The notes below the pieces were generated by a model. The model was not told the origin of the DNA. It saw nothing but the letters and a program-made list of their open reading frames with translations, and ran no database searches. Of a DNA stretch of 64,000 nucleotides, positions 1-50,833 are shown piece after piece (within the stretch, counting starts at the first letter, position 1; every line of letters starts with the position of its first letter). Source of the stretch: Larimichthys crocea (lineage: Eukaryota > Chordata > Actinopteri > Sciaenidae); the NCBI RefSeq assembly GCF_000972845.2, contig NC_040021.1, forward strand, positions 7,235,291-7,299,290, in the 5' to 3' direction. A program made the position numbers and the translations under genes.

Positions 1-2349
1 GGGCAAACCTCTCATTAAAAACAATATTCCTCCTAACTGATACATTCAGAGCCGCCTTGTTCACTTCAGCACTACAAGTGTCTAATGGTTCTGCCTTGTA
101 ACAGTGACATTTATTTAATTTCCGCCCGAGGCAGCGATGCACATAGAGAGATCTCAAATATGAACATAAAATGCCTGGAATAAAAAATCGCTGCTGGTGG
201 CAAATTCCTGCCTTCTGGATAAAACATGATACTCTTAAAGTGAGAGGCGTTTCTCACACAATGAAGCCACATTCAAGTGTGGACTGATTAACTAAAGAGG
301 CAGCAGGTGTTGCTTATTTTATTTCTCTTTCACATATCCTCTAGGGCCCAATAAATATATCGCATAGACCTGAGACTCTCTGCAACTCAAATCTGGCCCA
401 GAGCCGATGTAAAAATAGAAAGTGAGGACCTGACTCACGTTTGGTTAGACCCTGAAATTATTGCTGTGGGGAGGGCTGCGTGTATCTATATATACATGTA
501 CAGTACATTTATAAAGATCACTGCTGTGTGGGAGAGGGCAGATCCACAGACTGCTCTGGTTGTGAATGAGTGTATATTTTGGTACTTTATAATATGATAG
601 GGGAGTGGGCAAATAAAAAAGGCAGATGTGGGACAAAGTAAGTCCCTTTTAAAATGAATTGTTCCACATTAATTACAGTTTCTTCATTAGTGTCATCATA
701 AAATTCATCTTTGTGCTACCAACTACATGCATTCAGTCATAACAGGCAGCCAAATGGAGTTACAGCACCACAGCAGTCCCTCGTATTTAATTATTCATCA
801 ATATATTCCAGATACTGGATCTGTGTTTGGGATCAGATACTCAGAGTTTAGCCACTCAGTTTTGTGTGGCTAAACTCAGTTAGTACGTGGAGAGAAAAGG
901 TCAGAGAGGTGCACGCCCGCTTTAAAGTAAACATCCAGTTTATAACATTTTAAAATGCTAATCGGTCAGATGTGCGTCAGTATGTTTCTATGACACACGT
1001 TTGCCATGTTTGTTTGTTTCGTGACTGATCAGAGCATGTGTGGATCTTAACCTGAAGTTTAATCTTTTGTTCGGTGGTTGCAATATGAACATTCCCACTC
1101 CAGCACAGGTAACATGATTGGCTGCAGAGTGTATCTAAAGGGTCAATCTGCTTCAGGCTTTTCATATAATCTGAGGGCTTTTATTTAATCTGTGGGTTTA
1201 GGGATGATATGAGGTCACTCTGAAGTCACAGGTTGTTATTGAGTCCTCATGTTCATGGCCCAGACTAAAGTCCAAGTCATACAGTGGTAGAAAGTAACTA
1301 AATACATTTACTGTAGTGTACAACTTTCATGTTACACAACTTTACATTTCTACTTCTATGATTTTATTTATATACCACCAAATCATAACAGAAGTTATCT
1401 CATGACACTTTACATAATTAATTATATAAATCTTACATAGATCTTATAAATCTTACAAAACATGTACTTTTAGTGTAGTAGGACTTTAGATGCAGGACTT
1501 CTACTTGTAATGGAATATCTAAATACTTCACTGAAATCAGTGTAAGACTTCACACGCCTGCAAAAAGGCTTGTAAACCAGTGAGCTACCTAAACATTAAG
1601 AACATCATAAAGCGTCTAAAAACTGTAGCTTTACATATTTAATTTTCTAACAAATTAAAAGTGAAGATAGAAAGAGAGGTCTCATCCGTCTGGTTTCAAA
1701 GCTTTAGCTTTGCTTTTGACCCAACACGCTCTCTGTCTGGCCGATGCACAGGTGCAGCGTGCTATTTTTATTTTATACAGTATATCACTCTAAAATTACA
1801 CCGCTGCTATTCTACAACTCTGCTGTACCACTTTGTCTGTGCTGTGAGCTGAGCAGGGGAACAAACTGCTGAGGTGAATTGATTTAGGTTCAAATCTTCA
1901 CTGAGGGGATCCGTATACAAATCTCATCAAGGTCGCCGCTGGTCTCTAAAAGACTTTAACGTTTTTTTTGTGCTTTGATCAATCCACAGCAGGTCTACAA
2001 GTACTACAACATGTTTGCTTTACTAAAGGCGGCTGGTTTTTATGTCTGCAAGCGTATAATTTTCTGGTTTTGTCTTTCATATTTCCTCTATTTATAGTTT
2101 GGCTTTGTTCAATAAGAACTTGAGTTTGAGATATTTGCTTTTAAAGTTTTAAATTTTAAATTTGGCTTCTTTTTTTCTTCTTCCGAGTGTGACACCCTTT
2201 ATTCATTTTATCCCGTTGAGTGTTTCTTAACTGCATCTTCTGGAATCATTGATGCTTTAATGCGGCCTCACTGCTGTCATCAATTATAACCTCATACGGT
2301 CATTCGATTGACTCAGTGTTTAATGTGGCCTCTCTCTATAATTGGACAG
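1..2349. other. dnmt3a intron upstream of the first visible exon
   Basis: AT-rich non-coding DNA; no convincing exon found. It holds a perfect 11-bp hairpin at 845-876 and a dispersed repeat at about 1268-1560. Short open frames here show no coding character. Confidence 0.8.
1268..1560 (+). repeat. Dispersed repeat of the GTGGTAGAAAGTAACTAAATAC type
   Basis: Starts with a near-match to a repeat end I recognise as very common in fish (CAGTGGTGGAAAGTAACTAA, then ACATTTACT). A second repeat type (tttatatacc...aaatcataac...cactttaca) appears nested within it at about 1366-1415. Related sequence occurs at 35775-36527. Confidence 0.55.
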
Positions 2350-40821
<38,472 letters not shown>

Positions 40822-40864
40822 CCACACACCAACAACTCTCTCTCTGTCGCATACACACACACAG

Positions 40865-40899
<35 letters not shown>

Positions 40900-42930
40900 C
40901 ATAAAGAGTATGTAATGACAGACACGGACAGATAACTACACACAGTATAGAGCTAGTACATGAAGGTTGGCTGACGCGGGATGACACAGATCACCAGACA
41001 TACACACATATACACACACACATTGTAAAGGACTGCTTCCGTAGATCCCATGTAGACCACTGGCTGACCTTAGTCCCCTGGTGCTACCTTGCTGATACAC
41101 ACACACACACACACACACTGGTGCAGGATCTCTGTACTGTATTTGTTCACACGCAACTTCCTGTCCAACCTTGAAAATGGTGTCTTCTGGCTTTACTGTG
41201 TCCTCGGAGTTGGAGTTAAAAAACTCAAGGTGGGACAAAGATGCCCCGATTTTTCTGTTTCTAACAACATCAAAACACCAATGAATCCCTCTAACACTTA
41301 TCTTACTGTATTCATGCGTAGTGACAGTGCTGCTGGTGTATTACAGTGCAATGAACACAAACATACAAACACACGCATACATACACGCACACAAACACAC
41401 ACCAGTTAACGCTCGTGGTGCTGGTCAGGCAGCGATAGAGTCCAAATGGTGCCACTTTATTACAAAAAGTTTTTGGTGCTCTTGAGGAGACTGATCTGTC
41501 TCTGGTTGTTCCATTCGCTACTGTGTCCCTTAATTGAGTTAAAACAAACGTAGGTGGGGGCAACATAAGGCAAGAGAGGTGACTTTTAACATCTATTTAT
41601 TTGAGAGTGTGTAAAAGGAGAGAAAACAAGGCAACTGTGTTCAGATAGATTCATGTGAAGCCTTTTTTTAAACGTGACTACGACTAAATCAGGTGGTAAA
41701 AGCTGCTCTGGAGGTAAAAATGATTTTAACAGTTCAGTGGGCCGAGCCAAAAAACACTTTAACACCCAAAAAAAAAAAAAAAGGTCTTTATCTTCCCCTT
41801 GACCATGTTGGGCTGTCATCAGTGATGTCTGCTATATGAAAAACTGAAATAAAAAACACTTTCTGGGGATCTTTTCCTTGATGTTTGCAACCGTGTATCT
41901 GCTTTAATTGCTTAAAAAAAAAATCCAAATTTACTTCCACTAATAAAACAGCTAGTGTTCCTGGGGTCATAGACAAAATCTAGACATTGACAGATAAGAA
42001 AAATTAACAACAGGAAAATAAAATAATTGGTTAAAAAAAGGTTTGTAAGATTTAGTGGTATCTAGCGGTCCAGTTTCTGATAGTAAGCCCTCGCCTCACC
42101 CTCTCCTTCCTAGGGACTACAGTGTGTTGGGTCATGGCGGACTGCAAGAGGTCCTCCAACATCTGTAGATATAAAAGGTTCATTCTAGGGTCACAAAAAC
42201 AGACAAATAACCCGTTTCCCCCTGTGACTATGCACTAATCAAAATATAGTTATTCACAGTATATTTCATTTCTGCCATTTTCTATAAATCGAGCTGCCTC
42301 AATCTGACACACTGGGCCTGTCAAACACGATTAATTTGGTGCATAATCTAAGAACAAAAAGCTGATTTGTGCCTTCAAGATCCTTATGCAAAGTCTCCTA
42401 ACTGTCTCCTGTGTGTAGAGCGGCCTCTGGTGGTCAGACAGATCTTTATGAAGAGAGAAGCATAACATGGAAACACTCATGCTAGGTCAAAACAAACCTT
42501 TGTGTTCCACTGAGTTCGTGTTAGCAGTCACTGGATTAGGAAAAGACAGAATGAGGTTCAATACTTCATACTGGCCATCCTCATGTATAAAAATATAGAA
42601 TATAGCTGCATGTCTGTCCACTATTAGGTTTCCGTACAACAAGCGCTTGTGTGCTCTTTAAAAACATATATGCTGTTTTATTATTTTTGGTGTTTTTTTT
42701 GCAATATTTCAGGCAGTGATTGTACATTAATGCTTTGGTGAATATGCTGTGATATACTGTACACTCGTAGCATTTTAGAAATGGCTTTATTTCCTCATGC
42801 AGCATTCGTAAAAAAGTGCTCTTGTATTGCATTGATTGCTGTTGCTCAAATGACTGTGATGTTCATTATTATTGGTGCAAAAAAAAAATTGCACTTTAGT
42901 AATTAAGCCACTTGCCTGATAAATGTCATA
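40822..42930 (+). other. dnmt3a: Probable dnmt3a 3' untranslated region (end uncertain)
   Basis: Begins directly after the stop with (CA)n runs at about 40851-40894 and 41095-41119. AATAAA hexamers stand at 41848-41853 and 42017-42022; a third, at 47103-47108, is far downstream and has a GT-rich follow-up. An AT-rich block at 42590-42930 with several TGTA and GCACTTT-type words looks UTR-like. A degenerate MITE occupies about 42040-42322. Mammalian DNMT3A also has a multi-kilobase 3'UTR. Which poly(A) site is used cannot be told from sequence alone. Confidence 0.4.
42040..42322. mobile_element. Older diverged copy of the 45874-46147 MITE
   Basis: Shares taagatttagtggtatctagcgg, gcctcaccctct...ttcctag, a ggcggac block and the end acacactgggcc in the same order as the better copy at 45874-46147, with more substitutions. 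Confidence 0.6.
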
Positions 42931-43859
42931 ATACTGTAACGACCATGGCCATCTTTAATGGGATAATTTCATTATGTTGGCAGTGAAAAGGACACTATAT
43001 TAAGCCTACAGTGGTCGTTATGTTGATGTGCTTTATGTTCAAATAATCTTTAAAGAAGAAGTCCAAAAAGAAAAAGCAGTTACACTGTGAAATTACAATA
43101 TACAGTAGTCTTTCTATGTAGCCTGGTTAACTTCAGTGTGGCCCAGTTTGTTTTTACCCATCATGAGAGTGGCTTTTTTCATGTGTGACACATTATGCAC
43201 AGTCTCTATAGATATCTGGGCAGTGTTGTAATATTCGAGATTGGTAGAATTGGAGAAATTTCTGAAGTCAATGGTGCGGTCAGGAAGGAAGAAAGTGTTC
43301 AGGAGCCTCTGATGTCATGCTGTATTATTTATTGATGCTTGGCCAAGGAGAATGAGAGACACTCTCAAAGTACGTCAGAAGTGCCTGAGTCGGTCTATAC
43401 GCCCAGAATTAAAGAGAATGTTTTTACCCATGGAGGTGTTATTGTCAACATATTCTAGTCTGGAGACACAGATGTCTGTTTACGCAGATTGTAACGTCAA
43501 CGGCAAGCTATCTATTTATGTCTAGGAAGGCAGCAATAGGTCTCTTCGACCCTGGCCACCACAGTGTTGAGATAGACTGGCACCTACTGTTCTCAACCAA
43601 AGCCAAACAACTAATACTGCTGAAGACCTCAAGGCCCACATGTGACCTGGTGTAACCTAAGGATAGAAAAGTCTCTGTCTCATCTCGGTCTCAGATCTAC
43701 CTAAGTAGGCTATATACTGTCTTGTCTTGACTTCATCTTAACCCCCTTAAATTCTTGGTCTTGTCTCTGTGTCGATACATTCTGGTCTTGGTCATGCCTT
43801 GGTCTTGGTTTAGGCGGTCTTGACTACAGCACTGTTTCTGGGTAAGGAAGCTGTAAAGA

Positions 43860-44190
43860 TAATATGCAATTCCTGAACAGGGACATGCATGTACTAAAGA
43901 TCCCCATAATCCAATATAGGTAAAGACGTAGCAGCAAGAAGTCTCATAACTTCTTTCTGAAATAGAATTAGAAAACAACATGCACTTGGTTTTGTCAGCA
44001 TTTAGAACAAGTTTCAGGTGAGACAAGGTTTATAAGCACTCCACAATGGTCATCAAATAACTGTATGATCAGCATACAAATGAAAATCAGCATTTTTCAT
44101 TCTTTGACTCAAATTAGTTATAAAAATAATAGTAAGTAATAGTAAAAAAGAAGTGGGCTGAGCTCAGAGCCCTGTGGAACACCCATGCAC
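43860..44190 (-). mobile_element. Degenerate LINE reverse-transcriptase fragment
   Basis: On the minus strand the segment at about 44185-44155 reads GVPQGSELSP, a decayed reverse-transcriptase VPQGS motif. 44020-43970 reads LKLVLNADKTKCMLFSNS, typical of fish LINE reverse transcriptases just after the YxDD motif. Frames are broken. Confidence 0.7.
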
Positions 44191-45873
44191 ATCCACATCT
44201 GTAACTACAGTAACTACTTCATCTGATGAGATTATTTCTGCTTCCAGAGCAGCACTGCCTCTGTAAAAAACGTGAATTAAAACCCAAATGGATTTACAAT
44301 GACACTGACAGGACAGTCAAGAGGGGATTTAATCTGAACGCTTCCAGTTACTACACAGCTTCTCTTGTGTCTCTGTCTCAGTGTTGCCATCTTTTGTCTG
44401 GAGATAAATGGATCGGTAGTCACCGCCCGCCTGTCCTTGCAGTTTTATTCTCCTACTTTGCTTCATAGGGATCCAAAATGTCCTCCAATAATCACAGCGA
44501 TATCTAGTGAAACCAGACCTTTAATCTATAGACACTATGCTGGTTTTCTACTTCCTGCGACTGAAACAGATAGCCCTGTATAAATAACAGGTACTCCCTT
44601 ATATCAGATAGACACACCTGTGCCACCTATCTTGGGTGTTTTCTTCTGCCTTTTGCCCAATGCATGCTGGGATAAACCTGCAACTTGAATAGGAATAAGC
44701 AAGTAAAACAAAAAATGACTTGTAATCAAATAAAATGTTTCCAAGACTCTTACACACATAGACGTTATGTGTAAAATCCAAACTGATGTTTTTATTTAGA
44801 CAGGGCTGTCTTTTTGGGAAAACATCTCTTCAGTCTGGTGCTTTTGGTCCTCAGGTGACCATCTTTTTTCCGGGAAGCCTTCCGATCCTCTGACGTTCCT
44901 CAGAAACCAGCTTACAACTGGACACATGCAGTCTATGCTCACACACACACACACACCCACACCCACACACACACACACAAACTGCAACAAAAACCAACAA
45001 TAAACCAGCAGGTTCAAAGTTTTTTCCATCACGTTTACTCTCCGTTTATATACAACCAACCAACCTTCAGGTGCTTTTTAAACTCTTTTTTACAGTGCTC
45101 TAGCAGGTCACAGACACATACATACATTTGCTGGAAACACAGTGCTCCTCCTTTTAGCATCAACGCACACACTCACACACACGCACACACACACATGCAT
45201 ACGCACTGTGTTTTTGCCGGCCGCCTGTTGACATCAGGCTTCCCACGGTGCTGTTGGGTGTCATCATCATCACCCCGCAGGGCTTGGTGCTCCCTTCCTC
45301 ACCCAACCCAACGCACCCACTCCCCCAACCCCAAGGTGCTGCATGTCAGTCAGTCAGTGTAATATCTGATTCCATGTTAGATTAGGGAGTAATGATCATA
45401 ATAATAATGGTAATAATAATTACAATAATAATCTGTTATTGTGTGTGTGTACTGTTCAAGGTTGGTGCTCAGTTCAGTTCACTCTCAGCCTAGAGGGGAG
45501 AGAGAGAGAGGCTAGAGAAAGCATATATTACAGTTAGTATAGTGACTTGTTCTATTGTACCCAAGGATGCCAGAAAAAATTGTTAAACCGGAGAGGTAAA
45601 GGACGCCCCCAAACCAGAGCCAGTTGAAATAACACCGAATACAGTGTAGGATGTTTTTCTAAATTGTTGTTGCAGATAAATTTTCTGTCAGATCAACAAA
45701 CCAATTAATCAACTGATCAATTAAGCCCCTCCACACAGATGACACAAATTGAGAAAATCTTGGTTGTAAATCTGTGAATATCTGCGACAAGTTCATGGAT
45801 CTACAACCAAGTCCAGTTGGTCCAGATTTTCTAAGAAAGATAACCTGGACGATTGAGAACCTTCGAGTTCACG

Positions 45874-46147
45874 TTAAAGGAGCAGTGTGTAGGATTTAGT
45901 GGCATCTAGTGGTGTAGTTGCTGATTGCAAGCCTCATCCTCTTCTTCCTAGTATGGTGGAGAAACTACGGTGACGACGAAAGGTGCGAAAAGCGCAAAAT
46001 ACTGTATCTAGAGCTAGTGTGTGCCTAGTTTGTCCGTTCTGTAATACTGTAGAAATATGGTGGTTCAACATGGTGGACTCGTAACATTGTTATTCATGTT
46101 ATATTTTGTAAATAGAGCCCCCTAAATGCTACACACTGGACCTTTAA
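45874..46147. mobile_element. MITE with terminal inverted repeats (TTAAAGGNNCAGTGTGTAG)
   Basis: Left end TTAAAGGAGCAGTGTGTAG and right end CTACACACTGGACCTTTAA are inverted repeats with two mismatches. The interior (gatttagtggcatctagtgg ... ggtgga...ctac) is non-coding. 274 bp; a family I recognise as common in percomorphs. Confidence 0.78.
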
Positions 46148-47559
46148 AATCAAACTAAGTACAATGGCTCAAAACCTCGTCATGGGGTCCTAACACAACT
46201 CTGAGGGTGTCACCAGATGATTTAAAAAAAAGTTTAGTTGCTTTGTTTTGTTTGGGGATATACTCTGACCTCATCATGGCCTCAACCAGCTAAAAATCAC
46301 TCTGGTTGAACTGCATTTACATGAAGGCATTGCTTCATTTTAAGATGTCACAAGGCCAAATGCTTAAGAACCACTGTCGAGAGATAATAAACAAATCAAG
46401 GCGTAAGCTAAGAGAGATTTAAGACTTAAAAGATGTTTGGGAGGATGACTGAAAACATTACTATCGTGCATTTTATGAAGAGTTTCCTCACATAGCAGCT
46501 GTGAGTGTGTTGTAAATGGATCATAGTTTGTTAACATATACATGTCGTGGGCAGATGTTCATCTCATTTGGTGTTATTTCAACCTGTGTCTGTTTTAGAG
46601 TGCAGTCGGACTAAAGCGAGAGGAACGGCGTTGATATCTATAAATGATGGGTAACACGGTGATGATGTTTCTGTTCGCCTATTGACAGCTTTCAGGCTGA
46701 GTGACGCGTTGTTTTTCAACACTGATACACTTATTAACACATACACACAAAACACTGTTATTAACACACAGAGCGAACGACGCTCAGACGCAGAGATACA
46801 TGCACAACACCTACAAATACAATGCTGTGGCGCATTCAGACACTCATCTCATGGACTTAATGAAAGATGAGCTTTTAGGAAAAAAGAGGACCTAGTGGTG
46901 TTTCAAAAGGTGCTAAAATTTTATCTGAAAATAAGAAAAATATATTGTTAGGAGTATAAATCAAGTTTGTCTTTACAATGACTGTATTTAAGTTTGTCGT
47001 AGTAATGAAAAGGCACTATTATTATTTTACTCTTGTATGAATATGAACTAATTAAAAAGGCATTTTAACTTTGTACTTGAACAATGTAAGAAATGAAACG
47101 TGAATAAAAAAAAAGACTGTTTCTTGTGATTTAGCCTGAAGGCTCGGTGTTATCTACCTTTATGTCAGTTATGGGTGTAACGACTCAGCTCCAATTCAAA
47201 AATTCAATTTGAGTTTCAGCTCATTTAACCGTCAGTTCCCTCTGCGTTGAAAGTTTGCTGACACAGTAACACTCGCAAAACTCTTGCAAGTGGCAGTTTG
47301 TCGACTTCTGAGAGTTTTTCGGAGGACAGCTAAAAACCTGATTACCCAAATAAAACATTGATTAAGAAGTGAAAATTGTTACACCCCTAATGTCAGTGTG
47401 TGTCTATGTGTTTTAAGGTTATGATGCATGTTCAGAGAAGGTAAATGTATCTACATGACTTAGAAATGTTATAATCTACACCACATCCTAAAAGACAAGG
47501 CAAATTTAAGCAGCCTTTATAGACGGAAAGTCTGTCCGTTTAACTTCTTTTTGGAGCTT

Positions 47560-48570
47560 TTTCAGGGGCCTTGTTGTGCGGGAAATTATGAAGTTGAGCT
47601 GAGCTACCAGGGTGCTGAAGACAGAAGTTGTGTCTTCTACCAGCCTCATAATAGATGAAGTCATGGTATAAACGCTCCAAATTGGCCTTAAAATGTGAGT
47701 TCAATGCCCTCCAGTGTTCTCTCTAAACTGATGTTTTCAGATAATATTCACAACATTGTTTAACCCCTTCTTTTTTTTTTGCTTTGTTGAGCGGGAAATT
47801 ATGAAGCTTAAAGGCTCCAAGTCTCACCATGCAACTATACACACACCATATTTTACTAAGCTAGGCTGGTAGGTCTCAGTGAGGCTTTATGATACATTAA
47901 ATCATGGTATAAATGCTCCGAATTGGCCTTAAATTTTGAATTAAATGCCCTGCAATGTTCCCTCCAAGCTGTTTACTAATCTACTCAGATAATATTTACT
48001 TACTGCGGTGCTCTTTTACTGACAATATGTTTGTCTGTTTCAGAAAATTATGAAGTTTTAAAGCTCCAGCTGTCACAAAACAACCATAAACACCATATTT
48101 TACTGAGCTACCAGGGTGCTGACGACTGAAATGTTGTGCTCCTAAGCATCAAAGAGCCCTAACAGCTTTAAAATAGATGAAGTCATGATATTTACGCCTC
48201 AAATTGGTCTTAAAATGTGAATTAAATGTCCTCCAATGTTCCCTCCAAGCTGCTAGTTTGCTAATCTGGACACAAATTATTTATTATACATGGATAATAT
48301 TCAGAACGGTGTTGTTAATAAGTGCAGGGCCCTTTCATTGACATTTTTGGAGCAGGAAATTATGATATTTAAAAACTCCAGTTCTCTGCTTGTATATTCA
48401 AGGTGGAAAAGAAATTACTCATAAATAAGAAATACAAGATGTCATGCTGGCATTAAAGAGTGTTGTTTTGGTTATAAATTGTGAATTGAATGCCCTCCAA
48501 TGTTCCCTTCCACCACAAATTATTCATCATACTCAGATAATATTCAATAAGTCATGATGCTTTGCTCTAA
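47560..48570 (+). repeat. Four diverged tandem units of about 220-310 bp
   Basis: Landmarks recur in fixed order: aaattatga (about 47584, 47807, 48045, 48358), aattggycttaaa (three units), a ccctcca(a)tgttc word (about 47707, 47948, 48228, 48493) and gataatattca (about 47740, 47987, 48291, 48533). Unit lengths drift by tens of bases and identity is moderate, so this is an old tandem array. No open frame runs through it. Confidence 0.78.
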
Positions 48571-50180
48571 TGTCGCTCCAGAAATGCTTTGACTCTACAT
48601 CTGTACACAGACAGGTAGTAAATAAACCATTAGTTCACACCTGTAACCGTCCTCTGTTTACACTGCTCCCACCTCCTTAATTCCCACCACAGCACCAGTC
48701 AGTCATGCTGCCAAAGAGGAGCCCCTGGTCTCCACACTGTGGCCCTTCAGCCCCATATTGCTGCCTTCAAGTGCTCCTTGTAAGCTCTTTGGAGTGGAAG
48801 CGTGGCATTCAAGTACTGCGGGTCAGAAATTAATACCAAAGTGGAGAGGGTGGCTTAAGAGGATTTCTTAGAGTTCAGTCAGTGCAGAAGAAAATGGGAA
48901 AATGTAGCTTTTTTCTTATCGGGGCTGGAGGCTGAATGATGTTTTCATCAGTTTACAGCTTTGATAATGAAATATGAGCGGGAAATTCAATGTTCTACTG
49001 TTTTATGCAAGCTTAGTGAAGGGTGCATTAATCTAGGTTGGCATAAAATCATTTTTAACCACTGAGTGAGAAAGGTTCATATTTATTTTATGTACCTTAC
49101 GGTATAAATTGTTGTCAATCCTCTCAAAATTATATAGATTTGCTTTGGTGAGAGTTTGGGCAGTGGTAGCAGTACTGATGTGTACTGACACGTATTGTCG
49201 GACTACAAAATACTATTCATTTAATTATAAGACACAAACTAAGAAGTAAGAAAAACATATTTAAATTACATTTTAATGACAGATTTAAATATTTGAAGGA
49301 AGTGAGTAAAATAAAATATATGTCATAAGTCAATTTATTTATATAGCACATTTAAATACAACAAGACATTGCCCAAAGTGCTGAACAATGTCAAGACAAA
49401 AACAAAAATACATTAGAAGGAAGGAAGAAAAAAAAGTAAATAAATAAAACAAGTTAAAGACAAATTAAGCAATTACTTAGAGCAATAAATAGTCATAGAT
49501 ACTGTAGACAATAACAGAATTGAAACTTATCAACTCCCCAACGCAAGCGTGAATAAATGTGTTTTTAATCCAAAAGAGCCCAAAAGATATGAAAAGAAAG
49601 AAAGAAACATGGCATCAAATTAAAAAGCTATATACATGACTACACCTTAAACTAAATAAATGAAGGTGCTGAAAGTCAAAGTAGTGTAATTATTATTGAG
49701 GTAATAGAGCAACTTTGTCTTACTAACGTAAAAAACAATATATTTACACTTAAAACAGTGTCAACACAAGCTTTATTAGTGGCTGTTCTGAATGATTGTA
49801 TATTAATAATTTTATACTGAGCACCCATGTCTGTTTAGTGGATCAAATGCTCCAAAACAGCCAAAATTAAGACTACACTTTCAATCCCAATATATTTGTC
49901 TCAATTATATAAAGATATTCTGGAGTTAGAACAATTATTTCTAACTAACATAGAGCTACTATTTATTATTATTTATTTATTTAGATTCATATTTTTATGT
50001 TCATATATGTGCCTCACTGATTTAATAATTAAAAATGTAATCAGAATAGTTTACCTGTCAGTTCTTGAGCCACTAACCGCCAAATTTCCCACAGCACTTG
50101 AAGGCAGCACACGTCTCTGGAGTCAGGAGACACGCCCCTGTCTACTGAGAAGAGGAGACCCCATCGCCGGACACATCTCG

Positions 50181-50384
50181 TCTCCTATTGGTCCGCTTTT
50201 CCGTTGCTCAGGTTCGAACGCCTTCTGATTGGCTGCAGCCGGACCGTCGGCATTGAAGCATCTGCGGCTCGCGCTGTGCCAGCTGTCCTCGCGCACTCTG
50301 CTGGTGCTGGGCAACGGAGAGCGAGAGAGAGAGAGAGAGGCGCGTGCTAGAAGGAGGATCTGTGAATCTGGAGAAAATTAACGG
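50181..50384 (+). promoter_or_regulatory. dpysl5: Probable dpysl5 CpG-rich promoter and non-coding exon 1
   Basis: A GC- and CpG-rich patch in AT-rich surroundings. Two inverted CCAAT boxes (ATTGG at 50187-50191 and 50228-50232) lie 41 bp apart, the usual arrangement for NF-Y binding. No TATA box is seen. A (GA)n stretch follows, and AACGG|GTAAGA at 50381-50390 would be the exon 1 donor. The next exon, at 59107, begins with only four untranslated bases before its ATG, so a separate 5'UTR exon is required and this is the best candidate upstream. The transcription start is probably between 50235 and 50300 (inference). Confidence 0.58.
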
Positions 50385-50421
50385 GTAAGAAGCTAAAAAT
50401 GTGTAAAAAAATTAAGAATTT

Positions 50422-50651
50422 AACGTTAATTTTACAGCTTGACAAGAATTAATGGTCAATATTCTTATTTAGAGCGTTAAAAACCGTTGTTACATGTCGT
50501 CTGACGTTAATAACCGCAGCGTTCAAACGTTAATATACGTTAATTTTCCACTTTGGTACGTTAACGGTTAACAACGGTTAATTTCTGTGTCTCTTTTTAA
50601 ATTCCCAGTCACGAAATGATGTGATTCTTCGTTTACACGTTAATTAACGTG
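50422..50651 (+). promoter_or_regulatory. Cluster of ACGTTAA words with a 16-bp palindrome
   Basis: ACGTTAA occurs six times exactly (50422, 50504, 50527, 50537, 50558, 50637), plus related AACGGTTA and CCGTT words. It ends in the perfect palindrome CACGTTAATTAACGTG (50636-50651). It lies just 3' of the putative dpysl5 CpG-rich exon 1. The AACGG words resemble Myb-type sites. Function unknown. Confidence 0.45.
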
Positions 50652-50774
50652 ATCCTGAATTATATGCTGAATGAAATTGTGTTAATTTCACATATAAACC
50701 TGAAAGAAAAAAAAAAAAAACGGAAGATTGGTCCGTATGTTGCAGCCAAGCATCGTCTGCCTTTAGGCGACGAA

Positions 50775-50833
<59 letters not shown>

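Larger units (their letters stand above)
42931..50180. other. dnmt3a-dpysl5 intergenic region
   Basis: No gene recognised. It holds a LINE fragment (43860-44190), (CA)n patches near 44940-44980 and 45170-45196, a MITE (45874-46147), a four-unit diverged tandem repeat (47560-48570), and a fish dispersed repeat at about 49325-49450. An AATAAA at 47103 may mark an alternative distal dnmt3a poly(A) site. 43080-43860 and 48790-49320 show nothing assignable. Confidence 0.7.

Noticed and set aside
44796..45059. 87-codon minus-strand frame with a hydrophobic run
   Set aside because: The hydrophobic stretch is a translated CA repeat (VCVCVGVGVCVCV); no promoter or neighbour support.
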